DNA of 64,000 bases from Chrysogorgia sp. JL179-B06 (Eukaryota > Cnidaria > Anthozoa > Scleralcyonacea > Chrysogorgiidae), in assembly GCA_035772405.1 (NCBI GenBank), contig JAYKKM010000034.1, positions 1,193,501 through 1,257,500 of the forward strand, written 5' to 3'. A model generated the notes under the pieces. That model was not told where the DNA came from, did not search any database, and was given only the letters and a program-made list of their open reading frames with translations. Made by a program: the position numbers and the translations under genes. Below are positions 40,311-56,732 of the stretch, in pieces (the first letter of the stretch is position 1; each line of letters starts with the position of its first letter).

Positions 40311-40719
40311 TAATCTTTAAATATTCTCCAATTTGTTTGTTGTTGATAGATGGGTTTCGGGACTCATTCCATGATTTACATATTTCACGAAGAAATTCAT
40401 AACATTTCTAAGGAATTTGTTGATTCTTTTGTTGTATAATATCCATCTCGGGATTTTTCGAACATTCTACTTCCAGTATAAATTTATACCGCAAGTTGTC
40501 TTCATAATTAGATATAGATATTAGTAGATTATATCTTGAATTCTCATCTTCCTCGCTTCCTAATAATTGCCAAAAAAAACGGATTACAAAAAACTATATT
40601 CTGTTATGTCGTGATAAATCTTATATCCCTCTTGATTTGTTGTTCTCTGAAAAATAGCCATTACACGGGTACACACATCTTAAAAATAATCTTATATATA
40701 GACATTACTATATAAATCC

Positions 40720-41368
40720 ATCGGAATAATCAATAGTAATATCGTATTCAATATAGGGTTTATCAGCTTCACCAGTTTTAACACCATATTGTAATATATA
40801 ATTTTTACCTATAAATTGAATATTTTGAATCAAAACAAAATCTTCGTCAGCAGGTAGATTATAAGAAATTTTTCTCGGGATCAATAAAAAATTGATTAGG
40901 GCTAAAATAATATTTACTACTTTGTCGAACGCGTGATCCTAATTCAGCCTCTTCGAATGTCTCTTTTTTAACTTGAACAATACTCCATCCTAATGCCTCT
41001 TGATATTCTTCACAAATATTATTTTTAATTTTTACATCGATACTATGAATTATTTTTCGTTTATACCAAATTTCTTTTCTTGCTTCTAATTCTCCCACAC
41101 GATAACGATGTTTTGATGTTTTATGGTTACCTATGTCAATAAAAATCAGTAAACAAACCTGGAGATCGATATTTACACTAATTATATTACCGGCAACAAA
41201 ACTCGATGGTATTACACCTTTTATCCAAGGAACTTCTTGGAAATTATATTTTTGGGTTTGTGTAATTTTTAAAGCAACGGTCGAGAATTTTTTTGGATGA
41301 TAAAGCCAAAACTGTTCACTTTGATGGATGATTTTTTTCTGACTCATTTTTGCTTTCCAATAAGACAA
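40720..41368 (-). pseudogene. Unknown ~215-residue protein, one stop
   Basis: The frame starts MSYWKAKMSQKK. It stops at 40859 after PEKNFL, and the same strand reads on with LPADEDFVLIQNIQFIGKNY and YIEYDITIDYSDGFI to ~40720. Beta-rich, many aromatics. It could be a minor capsid-type protein of the Polinton by position only. Confidence 0.4.
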
Positions 41369-41460
41369 TTATAAAAAATCAAGAACATTTTATTTATACT
41401 ATATGTATAATGATATAATTTTTTATATATCTAAATGTACAAAGAGTTCCTATGATCATC

Positions 41461-41670
41461 TTATTTTTTTTTAAATTTCTCTCCTATTTTTACAAAAATA
41501 TTGTTTTTGACAACATGTACATCATTAACAAAATAGAAACGTTCTAATGCACGTTTTATTTTTAAAAAATAAGCGTTTCTTAATTGTATATTTGCAAATT
41601 TTTTAAAGTCTGTTTCTAAAAAAAAAAGAAAAAATACACTCAATATTTTTTTTTTAAAACTAAAAGACAC
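41461..41670 (-). CDS. Small hydrophobic/basic ORF
   Basis: A 69-residue ORF, Phe/Lys-rich; AT bias alone could produce this. Low support. Confidence 0.15.
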   Translation of the reverse strand: MSFSFKKKILSVFFLFFLETDFKKFANIQLRNAYFLKIKRALERFYFVNDVHVVKNNIFVKIGEKFKKK

Positions 41671-41777
41671 TAGGGTATTTAATTTTCAAATTTGATAAAA
41701 AAAATAATACTTCATTTTGTCTTTCAATATTTTTTTTCCAGAAAAATTTCAGGAGAATAATTTTTAAAAACTAAATT

Positions 41778-42568
41778 CATTATTATGCATAGCCAGTACG
41801 TATCGTTCATTATTCCCATCTTCTAATTTAGGAAACAAACATGCCGCAAATAAAAGACATTCAAACAAACTACAATGATACAATAAACATGTTGGTTCGC
41901 TAGACCAACAATTTCTTGGTCTAAGATTATAAAAAGATAGTAAATAATCGTACTTCTCAATTCCAAAATATTCAAGATAAACACAATAAAAAAATGTTTT
42001 CTTGAAGTGTTTTAACTACAGAAGATTCTTTATCACCACCTTTATAACCGATAATAGCATTTGGTGAAAAACATTACGAAATAAAAAAACTTAATCTATT
42101 TATAAGTCCGCATTGACTCAAATAATGTCTTGATTGTTTTCCTGATAAATAGACTAAACCATGACATCGGTATAGATAGTAGACGGTAGAACGTTCCCTT
42201 CGAGTTAGTTCCTTGTAGGATTTTAACTTGTCATCATAACAATGATAAATAAAATACTTCTTCGTTTGAAGTTCAAGAAGAGTTACTTCACGATAACTGG
42301 GTCTCTCTCCCCTAAACTGGTAACATTCACAATCCATTATATGAGTGATATGGGATAAAAATAATTTTTGTCGTTCTTGGGATATTTCTTCTTTACATTT
42401 GTTTAATGCACAATTATATTTACCCATATACAACTCCTCGATACTGAGCTCTTCAGATTTTTTCTTCAGATTGTCAGCTGTAGCCATCTGATTCTCTAAT
42501 GGGATGTAGTCATCGGCTTCTTTAATTTCTGTTTTGCTGTTCACGTTCTTCTCAAATATGTTTACCAT
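41778..42568 (-). pseudogene. Unknown Polinton-associated protein, frameshifted
   Basis: Starts MVNIFEKNVNSKTEIKEADD. It has a Glu/Lys-rich helix (EELSIEELYMGKYNCALNK) then YRCHGLVYLSGKQS, and the frame ends at 42074. Another frame near 41780-41900 reads FECLLFAACLFPKLEDGNNE...VLAMHNNEF and plausibly is its C-terminus. Family unknown. Confidence 0.45.
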
Positions 42569-42599
42569 TCTCTCTCTCTTACACTCAGACGGTTATTAA

Positions 42600-42870
42600 T
42601 TATTTTCGAACCAACACCCAGTTTTATAATAGTGTCCTGCGTTACTATGCGTTACTTGGGGTAGGATGGTTTAACCAATCATAGCTCGTTCATGGCAAAC
42701 AAATTATTTGTAATATAATCATGAACAATGGGGATTAAAGAAGGGGATTAGCGTTGTGTTGCGGGATTAGAGACGCGAATTCGTAATTAGCGATTTGTTC
42801 TAAACGCACCCCTTGGTGTCAAAATCAGTTGATTTATTAATACTCGTGGGATTAGTTTATATCAATTCAA
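42600..42870. repeat. Dispersed repeat, inverted copy at 59690-60240
   Basis: Segments GGATTAGAGACGCGAATTCG, TTAGCGATTTGTTCTAAA, CAGTTGATTTATTAATACTC and GTGGGATTAG occur here in order. They recur as reverse complement in about three partial copies at 59690-60240. It lies between divergent ORFs, so it may be a promoter, terminal repeat or MITE. Confidence 0.65.
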
Positions 42871-43007
42871 TATCGTGTTAAATTCTTCATCAACACTTAC
42901 TGTGTAAGAACAAACGGTGTGTGGGTATATTTATTTTTTTAGATATGGAAAAATTGTATATATACAAGTCGATGTTTTAAAAACTCGTTCCTTCATTGGT
43001 TTTGAGA

Positions 43008-43418
43008 ATGTCGTTGAAAATTGGTAATAAAAGAACCTATGAGCAAGCTAATGAACAAGAAATCAATATTAAGACGATATTAAAAATTGTTTATTATATT
43101 ATACTATGTACATTATATTATACTATTATTATATTATGTAACCGTTACATTGGATTATTATTTGCTGTCCGTGACTTATGTGACTATTACTATGGTGGAA
43201 TTATTGAATGTGTGGAAATTGATTCGCAAAATATTGGAAGGGGTTATGGAGATTACGCATGTATTGAAACAATGAAAACTGAAATAAACCAAGATGAATG
43301 GAAGGATTGGATAATCGTAACAGATAAACAACAATATATAATACCCGTAGTTCATACACAACGAAAATATTTTATTATGGTGGAAAACTATGTTCGCGTT
43401 ACCCGAACTTACTATTAA
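43008..43418 (+). CDS. Unknown 136-residue membrane-associated ORF
   Basis: From the ATG at 43008: a basic N-terminus, then a long hydrophobic segment (ILKIVYYIILCTLYYTIIIL), then a folded-looking polar domain with Trp and Tyr. Intact in an AT-rich region. Family unknown. Confidence 0.4.
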   Translation: MSLKIGNKRTYEQANEQEINIKTILKIVYYIILCTLYYTIIILCNRYIGLLFAVRDLCDYYYGGIIECVEIDSQNIGRGYGDYACIETMKTEINQDEWKDWIIVTDKQQYIIPVVHTQRKYFIMVENYVRVTRTYY

Positions 43419-43585
43419 TATCGTCTCAAACATTATTTAAATATATTTTTCATTTAAATAATAATCATTCAAATAATTTTTATTGAAATTCAAACAAGTT
43501 ATTACCCCAGAAATGATATTTATCATTTTATTATATTTCTATTACTATTACTGATGATCAAACTAATCTTACAATTCCTAAACCC

Positions 43586-44074
43586 ATGGGATATGGAGGG
43601 TCTTATCTTTGTAATATATTACATAGACTTAATCGTTGTTTTAGTCGTGAATTTACATATTGTTGTATTTATTTATTATTTTTAGATCCTTTTTATTTGA
43701 AGGCTGCTTTTTATTATCTGCATGATTTAGATAAATTTGAGAAAATAATTTATCAACTAGCGAGTTTTTTTATTTTATTTTTCAAAAATCATAACCCTAT
43801 ATCAAAGATTAACGCTGGGGACGATAGGGTTTATAAATTTAATCCCGATAAGATTGTTAAGCTACTGATAACGAAACCCCCACCTATTACCTGTTGTTAT
43901 AAAAATTGTCAGAATTACTCTTATTGGTTTAAAATGTTATATAAAACGAGTGTAAATTTTAAGTTTAAAGTAAGTTTATTTTCTGATCTTGTTAAAAATA
44001 ATAGTATTATACAAAATAATACCCCATTAGTTTACAATTTTACCCCCCCCCCCGTATTTGGATATATTATATAA
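43586..44074 (+). CDS. Unknown 162-residue ORF
   Basis: MGYGGSYLCNILHRLNRCF... is rich in Phe, Tyr, Leu and Asn with PPPITCCYKNC. It may be a Polinton remnant or an AT-rich random frame. Low confidence. Confidence 0.25.
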   Translation: MGYGGSYLCNILHRLNRCFSREFTYCCIYLLFLDPFYLKAAFYYLHDLDKFEKIIYQLASFFILFFKNHNPISKINAGDDRVYKFNPDKIVKLLITKPPPITCCYKNCQNYSYWFKMLYKTSVNFKFKVSLFSDLVKNNSIIQNNTPLVYNFTPPPVFGYII

Positions 44075-44930
44075 TTATACTATAAGGCTAAGTATTAAAT
44101 CTGATTGTACTAGGTCAAACACTTTTATTATTAAAAGTATTATAGAAGCATATAATATTAACTATGAAGATCCTGACATTATAATACAGAGTATTAAAAA
44201 ATTGTATTTAGACTAATTTCAAAAATTCAAAGATTATATTCAACAACCAAAAACAAGTGTTATGTTTTTTTCATTGGGAAACAAAATTAATTTAAGATGA
44301 GAATTCCTAAAATCTAAAATTTGTTTGATGTACAAACAATTTTATATAATATTCTTCATTATCAATGTTTTTAAATAAAAAAAATAGGATTAAAGCAAAA
44401 AATGTTAATATTTGTCCAATTTCATGTCTATCCATCCCATTGTATACATCCGAAAGTTCACTTGGATTTTTTAGAAAACAAATAATATGTCCTTTAAAAA
44501 AATTCTCATGATCGTCAAGACATTTCCACACACTTTTTCCATACTTTTATTGATTTTTATTTCAAAACGTGCCAGTTATTTTACCATAATATTCCACACT
44601 TCCATGATTTCACACTTAAATGATTTTTTATTTACAACAATATCATTTTATACTTTTTGGTTTTCTTTTTTTTAATTCACGCTTTCTTTTTTCTTCCTTA
44701 TTATTATCAAATACATATCGTTTTTCCAAACGATCAATGGTAATTTTTTTAGAACGCCATCGCAAATATTGTTTATTACTTGGGTTACCCCCTGTGGGGT
44801 AGCACCAAGTCTTAAAACGGGCTGCACTTCTGTATTATTTTTATTTTTATTTTTATTTTTCTGGTCAACAAAATGCAACTAATTCCCATCTATCAAACTG
44901 ACGTGATCTTATTTCGTTTTCTTTATTCTC
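44075..44930. other. AT-rich region, no supported gene
   Basis: Short low-complexity ORFs only, with (TTTTTA)n near 44830-44860. Confidence 0.4.
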
Positions 44931-44989
44931 ATGACGTCATGACTGTTTCAGTGTTTATTCTCATGACGTCATGACTGTTTCAGTGATGA
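44927..44989. repeat. 31-bp direct duplication with TGACGTCA sites
   Basis: TTCTCATGACGTCATGACTG and its TTTCAGTG tail occur twice back to back, each holding a palindromic cAMP-response-type TGACGTCA. A short ORF begins within the second copy. The promoter role is speculative. Confidence 0.45.
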
Positions 44990-46300
44990 AAACGAGCGCT
45001 GACCTTATATTCATCCACGCTTCTTTGGTCGCCATTGCCATTGATCAACTTCAAGACTCTAGCAAATTTGTGATAAGATTGATAAGGAATGTGGCTGGCA
45101 AGTATATTAATAATAAACATGCTCACACTACTTACAATCGCAGACACCGATAGCGGTAGACCTACACTAAAAGTAAAAGATGAGCGATTTCGAAACAGGT
45201 TGTTCCGACTCGATCAAATCTATGTTTACATGTTTTATTGAATCGATCAAACTGTTTAAATGTGCTACTAAATTGTACTGAAATATGTTGCTCAATTGCT
45301 GTAAATGGAAGAATGAAGAACATTGATGAAGTGATAAATGAAGTGACAGGCACTATAAAACATGCTGATGCTGTTGTGATATATTATACCCGACGTGGCA
45401 ATGTTATTTTTTCTAATATCTGTTCGATTGAAGGTCTTCGTGTGTCAAAATTTATATAAAAAACAACGGCAAGGTATACGAAACATATCTGTTACGAAAT
45501 TACATCGGTTTAATGGACATAAGAGCATTAAATCATCGGGTAAACAACGAATAGATCTTGAAGCCATGTCCTTTGATTTTAGAGACGAGTCTCGCTTTAA
45601 TCGCTAATACGCATTTTCTCATATAACATCTGATTTTCACATTTTAAGTAGACGAAACCTACAGCGTTCGATTCGCCAGATTCAAGTGATCATTTCGATA
45701 TAGAATTGATTTAAATCGGACAAAAACACAATATTTCATGATTAATATTACAGAGTTTCACGGGATAAATGTCAACACAGTATAATAATAACAAGACGCC
45801 CGCTAGGCGTTAACTCGGGCTACTTGACGTTGTGGCTTGTTGAAAGACATTGTAGGCAAATTCAGTGATTTGAATTCAATATACACAAATCTATAGTTGT
45901 AGGTACAATGGTACATGTAATGATACAGCTGTCAGTGCAGGGGTGGTTAAATTTTCCATCATTACAAACCCATAACATAGTGTTGGCCAATGGCTTTGAT
46001 TATATGAAGGTGAGTTGGCTCAGTATCCAAGCTGGCTTACTGAGAAGTCTGCCCCACCAAATGAGCCATCCTGTTTGCTGACCTAATCCAGTTCTAGTCA
46101 ACAGGGTCAGCCTGGAAAGCGAGCCGGCCTGTGCTCATGTAATAAGAATTCATATGGTCAGTCCGGCAAATAGGTTCAGTTTGAGCAAGCATTAAATCAG
46201 TTAATCTTTTTCTCAGTGTATAAGGCATGGCAGTAAATCAAACCATGCATTTAGCTGGCAGTAGCAAGGTCAAACAACAACAAACTCTTTACTCCTTGAT
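44990..46300. other. Region with short ORFs only
   Basis: Weak ORFs at 44971-45153 and 45238-45607 (IDEVINEVTGTIKHADAVVI) could be exons or relics; I cannot assign them. 46008-46190 shows GGCTTACTGAG/GGTCAGTCCGG-type motifs seen in non-autonomous DNA elements. Confidence 0.3.
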
Positions 46301-46318
46301 CTTGATAGTTGGTATGGG

Positions 46319-46630
46319 TGTCAGAGATTTATATACTGTGTGTTCATTTGTAAGCATTTGTGTATAATAATACATGTATGAACAATCGATACAAACTTAC
46401 TGATAACCCAGAACATTTTGGAGCCCCATTTAAGCTTACAGGTAAAATATCGAGTGAAACAGGGTTACTCAAGTCAATGGCAACAATGAGTGTCAGAGAT
46501 TTATATACTGTACGTTCATTTGTAAGCATTCGCATATAATATGAACAATCGATACAAACTTACTGATAACCCAGAACATTTTGGAGCCCCATTTAAGCTT
46601 ACTGGTACAATATCAAGTGAAACAGGGTAA
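46319..46630. repeat. ~172-bp tandem duplication
   Basis: GTCAGAGATTTATATACTGT through GATACAAACTTACTGATAAC and GGAGCCCCATTTAAGCTTAC occurs at 46319-46467 and again at 46491-46630 with few changes. Confidence 0.8.
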
Positions 46631-47020
46631 TTAATTCGATATATAGCAACATTGCATACTTTAATAATAGTACTTCTACTTGGTATAATATGAAACAATA
46701 AACTGTAGCATCGACTTTATTTTGTATAATTACATAACAATAAACAATACAGGCAACAAAGCTTATAAAAATATTACAGCTACCTCAGAACAGTTAACAT
46801 ATTTCCATACAGCATTCATATGCAAGCATTCATATGTTGAGTCTCATATTAAATTATTAAACATTTAGTAGAGAAAAAGCGTAATGGAAACATATAATTT
46901 GATCGAGTACAGGTTCTCGAAATCGTAGACCAACCCGTTTCAAAAGCGATCTGGATTGTGAGCGTATATAAGATCAAGATACTTGCCAGCCACATCAAAG
47001 ATTTTCAGTGAAGAGCACTC
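46631..47020. other. No recognisable gene
   Basis: AT-rich flank up to the TIR of the 9.4-kb element. Confidence 0.4.
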
Positions 47021-47235
47021 CATTACAAGACGCGCCCGGAGAATGTGTGTAATTTATGCACGCAAGGATGCGCGGTATAGCTTACTAGCATCTTAATTAT
47101 GATTGGTTGATTGAGAAAGTCGTTGCTATGGTTACATTCAGGCAATCTTATGAAATCTGAATGTAAAGCGGTGACACTTGTATACGCGAAGGTTTTGGTG
47201 AAGGAAACAAATATTTTTACGACAAGAAGAGGAAA

Positions 47236-48084
47236 ATGAATTCATTTAATGCTGGAGATAACGTAGAAGCCATCGATGAATATGGTATTTGGTCAAGAGG
47301 ACGGGTTTTGGCCATTGAGGGAGAAAACTACCGTGTCACCTTTGATGGTTTTGGGAGCACATGGGACACAGAAGTGAAATCCCATGAGATTCGCAATATT
47401 ACTATTGTGGATCTTCCAAAGAAAAGGACAATTCAAGATTCAATGGTAAGTTCAGTTTTGTGTAATTACAATTAGTCTGGGTATTTCAACAGCGACTCTA
47501 TCTTTAATGAAATATTTGTCACGCCAGTCTTCTATAAACTATTAGAACGCGACAAATCTTCGTAGTTCCTAAATATTACGTTTCTCGTTTAGTCAGACAA
47601 GATCAAACGCTTTCAACGCGATGATAAAGTATGGTTGATAGATGATGGAGAAGTAACTGTTGTGGAGGTCGACGCCATCAGAAGAAAGCTCATTGTAAGT
47701 ATCCGCCGTCAGTATCTTGTTACTAAATTCTTGACAGTTTACCACCTTTTCACTTTCCTATTAAGTCTTCATCAGTTCACCAGAAATCTATAGTAATGTG
47801 TCACTTTGGTATTTTGTATTATATATCTAATAATTTTGGTAAAAATGTCCTCACTTATTTCATAGTTGGCTTTCTACATTGCAAAATTAATATCTAGGTT
47901 TTTTATACATCTGGTAGGTATCAATACATGTGCCTTGATGGTCCAGTGTGGATTTTGAGAGATTGGTATTGCATAAAGTATTGTTGGTCACTCCTAAATA
48001 ATTATTATCTCTTGTTAGGTGGAGATGAATGATGGGGAAAAAAAGAGGTCATGCCTAGTGAATTGTGCCCGGCACCACAGATAA
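47236..48084 (+). CDS. Spliced Tudor/Agenet-like protein
   Basis: Three exons join in phase 0: 47236-47445 (GTAAG follows), 47593-47694 (TTTAG before, GTAAGT after) and 48019-48084 (TTGTTAG before). The product is ~125 residues. Exon 1 has a Tudor/Agenet-like barrel: AGDNVEAIDEYGIWSRGRVL, YRVTFDGFGS, WDTEV. Exon 2 has a second, weaker one: RDDKVWLIDDGEVTVVEV. These folds read methylated histone tails in known families, suggesting chromatin targeting. The third-exon frame ends soon, overlapping a longer ORF. The intron at 47695-48018 holds a PLE terminal fragment. Confidence 0.65.
47706..47790 (+). repeat. PLE terminal-repeat fragment in an intron
   Basis: GTCAGTATCTTGTTACTAAAT onward to GTTTACCACCTTTTCACTTT (given in pieces) closely matches 53600-53655, the sequence downstream of the hammerhead-like core there. 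Confidence 0.65.
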
Positions 48085-48953
48085 TGAAGAAAGACATTTC
48101 AGTGGAAAGGAGGAAATCGAAGAAAATAAAATGTAATCCATCCAGAGAAAAAAGCACAGAAAGTGTGAAGCCCATGACTGCAGCCGAACCTGCAAGTGCA
48201 GAGAAGGCTGTGTTAGAGAAATGTATATTTATTTATTTTCTGCGGGGAGATGGAATGTGGTTAAGGGTAGGGGATATTGTTTCAACAGAAGGTATACAGT
48301 TACCCTTTATTATTTCTAGAATTTTTAGTTTGGTAGATGGTAGTGTTAATGTTAAATTGATTAGTATTAATGATTCCAAGCTAAGAGAAGATTTTGTGAT
48401 AACCTGTAATATTAATTATATTAGTTATTTTTCTGGGGGAAAAGTTAATTTTAGTAGCACAGTTAAAGCTAAGGTAGAGGAGGCGGCTTTCGGGGATTTT
48501 TGTAATTTTATGTCAAGTGAGGTTAGTAGTGTGGTTAAGTTAGACATGAGGAGAATGGTTTTAGGCCATGTTATGCGGGTTGGGTTACTTGGAGGGTTTT
48601 CAAACTTAAGTTCTATTCGTGTAAATTTAGGACCATCTGATATTATGTTTGATAATCAGATTTTTAATTTTACATCATTATCTGCTGTGTGCAGATTTTC
48701 ACTAATGTCTGATGGAGATTTTGAGTTGCTTGATACTCTAATGGGGAAAGAATGGGATTACAAGTTGGGAAGAGGGGAGGATTCATTTTTTAAGTATATT
48801 ACTGAAATTCAAGTGAAAAGGTCACATGATTTAAGTATTTCTTTAATAGCTAAATTTTCTCAGTCTCAGTTTGTTTTTTGTCCTTTATATCGACTGGAGT
48901 GCCGTAAAGCAATAAAGGAGGGTAGGGAACAGATGGAACATATATTACATTGA
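48051..48953 (+). CDS. Unknown 300-residue ORF overlapping Tudor-like exon 3
   Basis: MPSELCPAPQIMKKD is followed by a Lys-rich, phospho-site-like tail and then a beta-rich domain (MWLRVGDIVSTEGIQLPFII, VNVKLISINDSKL) to RKAIKEGREQMEH. It lies in the +1 frame of exon 3. A single-base change in the A7 run at 48037-48043 would fuse it to the Tudor-like exons, so it may be the true C-terminal part, reached by slippage or by a sequence indel. Family unknown. Confidence 0.5.
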   Translation: MPSELCPAPQIMKKDISVERRKSKKIKCNPSREKSTESVKPMTAAEPASAEKAVLEKCIFIYFLRGDGMWLRVGDIVSTEGIQLPFIISRIFSLVDGSVNVKLISINDSKLREDFVITCNINYISYFSGGKVNFSSTVKAKVEEAAFGDFCNFMSSEVSSVVKLDMRRMVLGHVMRVGLLGGFSNLSSIRVNLGPSDIMFDNQIFNFTSLSAVCRFSLMSDGDFELLDTLMGKEWDYKLGRGEDSFFKYITEIQVKRSHDLSISLIAKFSQSQFVFCPLYRLECRKAIKEGREQMEHILH

Positions 48954-50060
48954 TTTGCGTGTTCAGTTCTTAGGATTAATTATTAAAAATAATGTTAATA
49001 TGTAAGTAGAATTATACATGTGTATACTGTATGTGATGTATATGTATATTAACTTAATTGACGGTAGTAAAAAAGATGGCAACTGGTACATTCAACCACA
49101 GTTCCTTGCACACAGTAAACATTAAATCTCGTAGAAATGGCAGAATATTAAGTTTGGTAAATGTTTATCTGTTATTACAGGTGATTTAAGGTCACAGAAT
49201 TCTGGTAAAATGTACAGCCTCCATCTTTTTCAGTACTGTCAATTGGTGTTGTTGATATTATTAAAGGTACTACATACCTTTTATCTAACACATGTACTAA
49301 ATTTGTTGAACAATGAATGAACAATAAAGCGGTTTGCTTATTTTATTCCTGTTGCTTGGTAGTCTAAAGCCTTATTTGGTTGGTCCAAGACAATTTTGGC
49401 AGAGAAGGTCTAGCCAAGGTTAACAAGATTGACTCTTCAATAATTACATTTTCTCTTTGAAAGCTTATTATTGTAAGCTTCCCTCTGAATTCACTTTCTG
49501 GCTGATAGTAAATAATATAATGTACACTCCACTTGGTATAGTTTCCATATATCGGTAGTGTCAAAATATTGCAAATAAAAATACTTATATCATCGAGGGA
49601 TATATCCCAGGGGGGAATATTTCATTGAATTTCCTAAATTAATTCCATAAATTATGTTATTATATACTGAGACAATGTTGAATTATGTCTATAGTTTCAT
49701 CATCATCTCATTCTCCAGGTGAAACAATGTTCCACCATTGTTGACCGAGCCTCGTCTGTTTTCAATTTTGAATCACCGTCTGTGGTGGGTGATTCACTCA
49801 AATCACCCACCACTGATAAAATGAATGGTCACGTTGTACAAATCTAGCTTTCTGATTGGACTTTAATAGTTGAGGTATAATATAAATATTTATCAAATTC
49901 AAATAGATAAATTACATATATTTATCATTAATCAAGTTCTCTATAATATGAAATTACTCCAAAGTTTATAATATTATACACTATTAAATACAGAATATTA
50001 AAATTACTAAAGTAAACCTATATTTACCAATAATTATACCATGAGTTTCAGTTGTATGGC
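48954..50060. other. Transposon spacer, no gene
   Basis: AT-rich. It has a clear hairpin at ~49783-49816 (GTGGTGGGTGATT/AATCACCCACCAC). Confidence 0.5.
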
Positions 50061-50082
50061 TATGAGCTCATACAGTATAGGA

Positions 50083-50645
50083 CTAATTGTTTTAGTATCA
50101 ACCATAAACAACCTTTCTTTCTCGCTGTGTCTCTCTGTGTCTCTCTGTATCTCTCTGTGTCTCTCTGGGTCTCTATGTGGCTCTCAAATTTTAAGATAGT
50201 TTTACCTTTTTGTTTGTAGAAGTCTCCCCATTCAAAATGTAGAGTTGCTCGATGACACATGATAAACAATCGCTCACAAAAAAACGAGATCGTAATTACT
50301 TTGCTTCACATTTGGTATAGATATACTCCATTTTCGGGCCAATGTTACTCGTATATAAATTTTAGCGGACGCCATGTTTGGACTAGATTCCAGGTTTGGC
50401 CGCGGTCAAACCGATAGGAATATTCTAACAAAATGAATTCGCTTATGCCTATGGAGTGGAGTGATCTATACCAAATGTGAAGCAAAGTAATTACAATCTC
50501 GTTATTTGTGAGCGATTGTTTATCATGTGTCATCGACCAACTCTACATTTTGAATGGGGAGACTTCTACAAACAAAAAGGTAAAACTATCTTAAAATTTG
50601 GAACAATGTTAGAAACGTTGTTATGGTTGATACTAAAACAATTAG
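50083..50645. repeat. Foldback (MITE-like) element
   Basis: The left arm starts CTAATTGTTTTAGTATCAACC; the right arm ends in its complement. Inner matching segments include AAGTCTCCCCATTCAAAATG and CCAAATGTGAAGCAAAGTAA over ~190-250 bp per arm. The left arm carries an extra (TCTCTGTG)n tract at ~50120-50180. It is nested in the 9.4-kb transposon. Confidence 0.75.
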
Positions 50646-50699
50646 ACAATTCGCCCTCGTTGACTATCTGCTCATAGACAACTCGTTCTCGTTGTCTAA

Positions 50700-51025
50700 T
50701 TATGGTATTTGTTGATACATATAGAAATGACTACAGCTTGACCAAATGTTGTGCAATTTAGTAACACCATGTAATTTAAAGTGTTTATGCAGCTGCGAAA
50801 GATATTAGATGCTAAGATAATTTGGAAAATTATACATTGTAAAATTTTACAAAACTTTCTGAGCATCTCGATATTCTGCTGTGTTTATCCACAGTCTTTC
50901 AGAACTATTTCAGCATTATTATTACCATGATAAATGCCATACTACGACAAAATAGTCACCGGTTATTTTACTTTGTAATTTGCATACAATAGAAAATTTC
51001 ATGATATAATACCCTTCATAATTAA
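50700..51025. other. Spacer, no gene
   Basis: Region 3' of both transposon genes; AT-rich, nothing recognised. Confidence 0.4.
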
Positions 51026-55935
<4,910 letters not shown>

Positions 55936-56307
55936 GACTCTACAACATGATATAAGGTTTGGTAAGTGTAAGACAATATAGTAATATACATACAGGAAAA
56001 AACATTCAATTTAAACACGCGTATTAGCGTATAAGTCATAAGAGCACAGACAGTATATTAACAAATTATTTGAGAACATGGTGATGATACTCACGTCTAG
56101 AACCAATGTTCGATCTTCATTCCAAATTTCACATCAAAGCAACAGTAAATGTTTGCTCCAAAAGGACCATAAACGTCTGCTAGTGCAACATCAGAGCTAT
56201 TTTCCGAGTAATTTTCTGTTCTTACAGCTTTTCGTCTTTACAACAAACCCCCTCGCAAGAAACAGGTTCTGAAGCAAGAATACTAAATATAGATCGCTAC
56301 GCATCAT

Positions 56308-56342
56308 GGGATATATACCGCAGTTCGTGCGGTAAATATCCC
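56308..56342. repeat. Subterminal hairpin of the 9.4-kb transposon
   Basis: GGGATATATACCGCA and TGCGGTAAATATCCC form a 15-bp stem (one mismatch) with a GTTCG loop, ~20 bp inside the right TIR. Confidence 0.6.
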
Positions 56343-56732
56343 ACAATGCACACAGGGCAAAATTACACACTTTCTCCGGGCGCGTCTTGTCATGCGAAGA
56401 AAGGTGTCAGATCAGATGAGTAAATAAATCAGAAATATACACAGTTTTTCAGTTTCGCAAAGGTGGAAAGAGGTTGATCGGGATGATGAAAACGACTGCG
56501 GGGGGCAAAATTGTTTTGGGGATAACTTCACTGCGCATGTGTAGTAATCCCACATTCATAGTCTCGCTCACTAGTCTACTAATTTAGTCAACAATGATGC
56601 AATAATTGCCATTTCGCGACATTGCCAAAATAAAAAAAATAAACAGAGCCCTTTCTAAGACTCGTGCTCTCCCCCCAAGGGGGGGAGGCCCGAGTAATAA
56701 TATGTTTGTCCTTGGCTGTTCTTTCAGTCTTC

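Larger units (their letters stand above)
26951..42600. mobile_element. Second, AT-rich Polinton-like element (decayed, interrupted)
   Basis: Very AT-rich DNA with Polinton-type genes: protease (+), ATPase (-), PolB (-), a SET-domain ORF (+) and several unknown ORFs. All have homopolymer frameshifts or stops. A transposon at 30275-35661 splits PolB. End sequences are not established; a candidate terminal-type repeat at 42600-42870 recurs inverted at 59690-60240. Confidence 0.65.

Noticed and set aside
41461..41670. Confident viral gene call for the 69-residue ORF
   Set aside because: Phe/Lys bias of AT-rich DNA is enough to explain it. It is listed only at low confidence.
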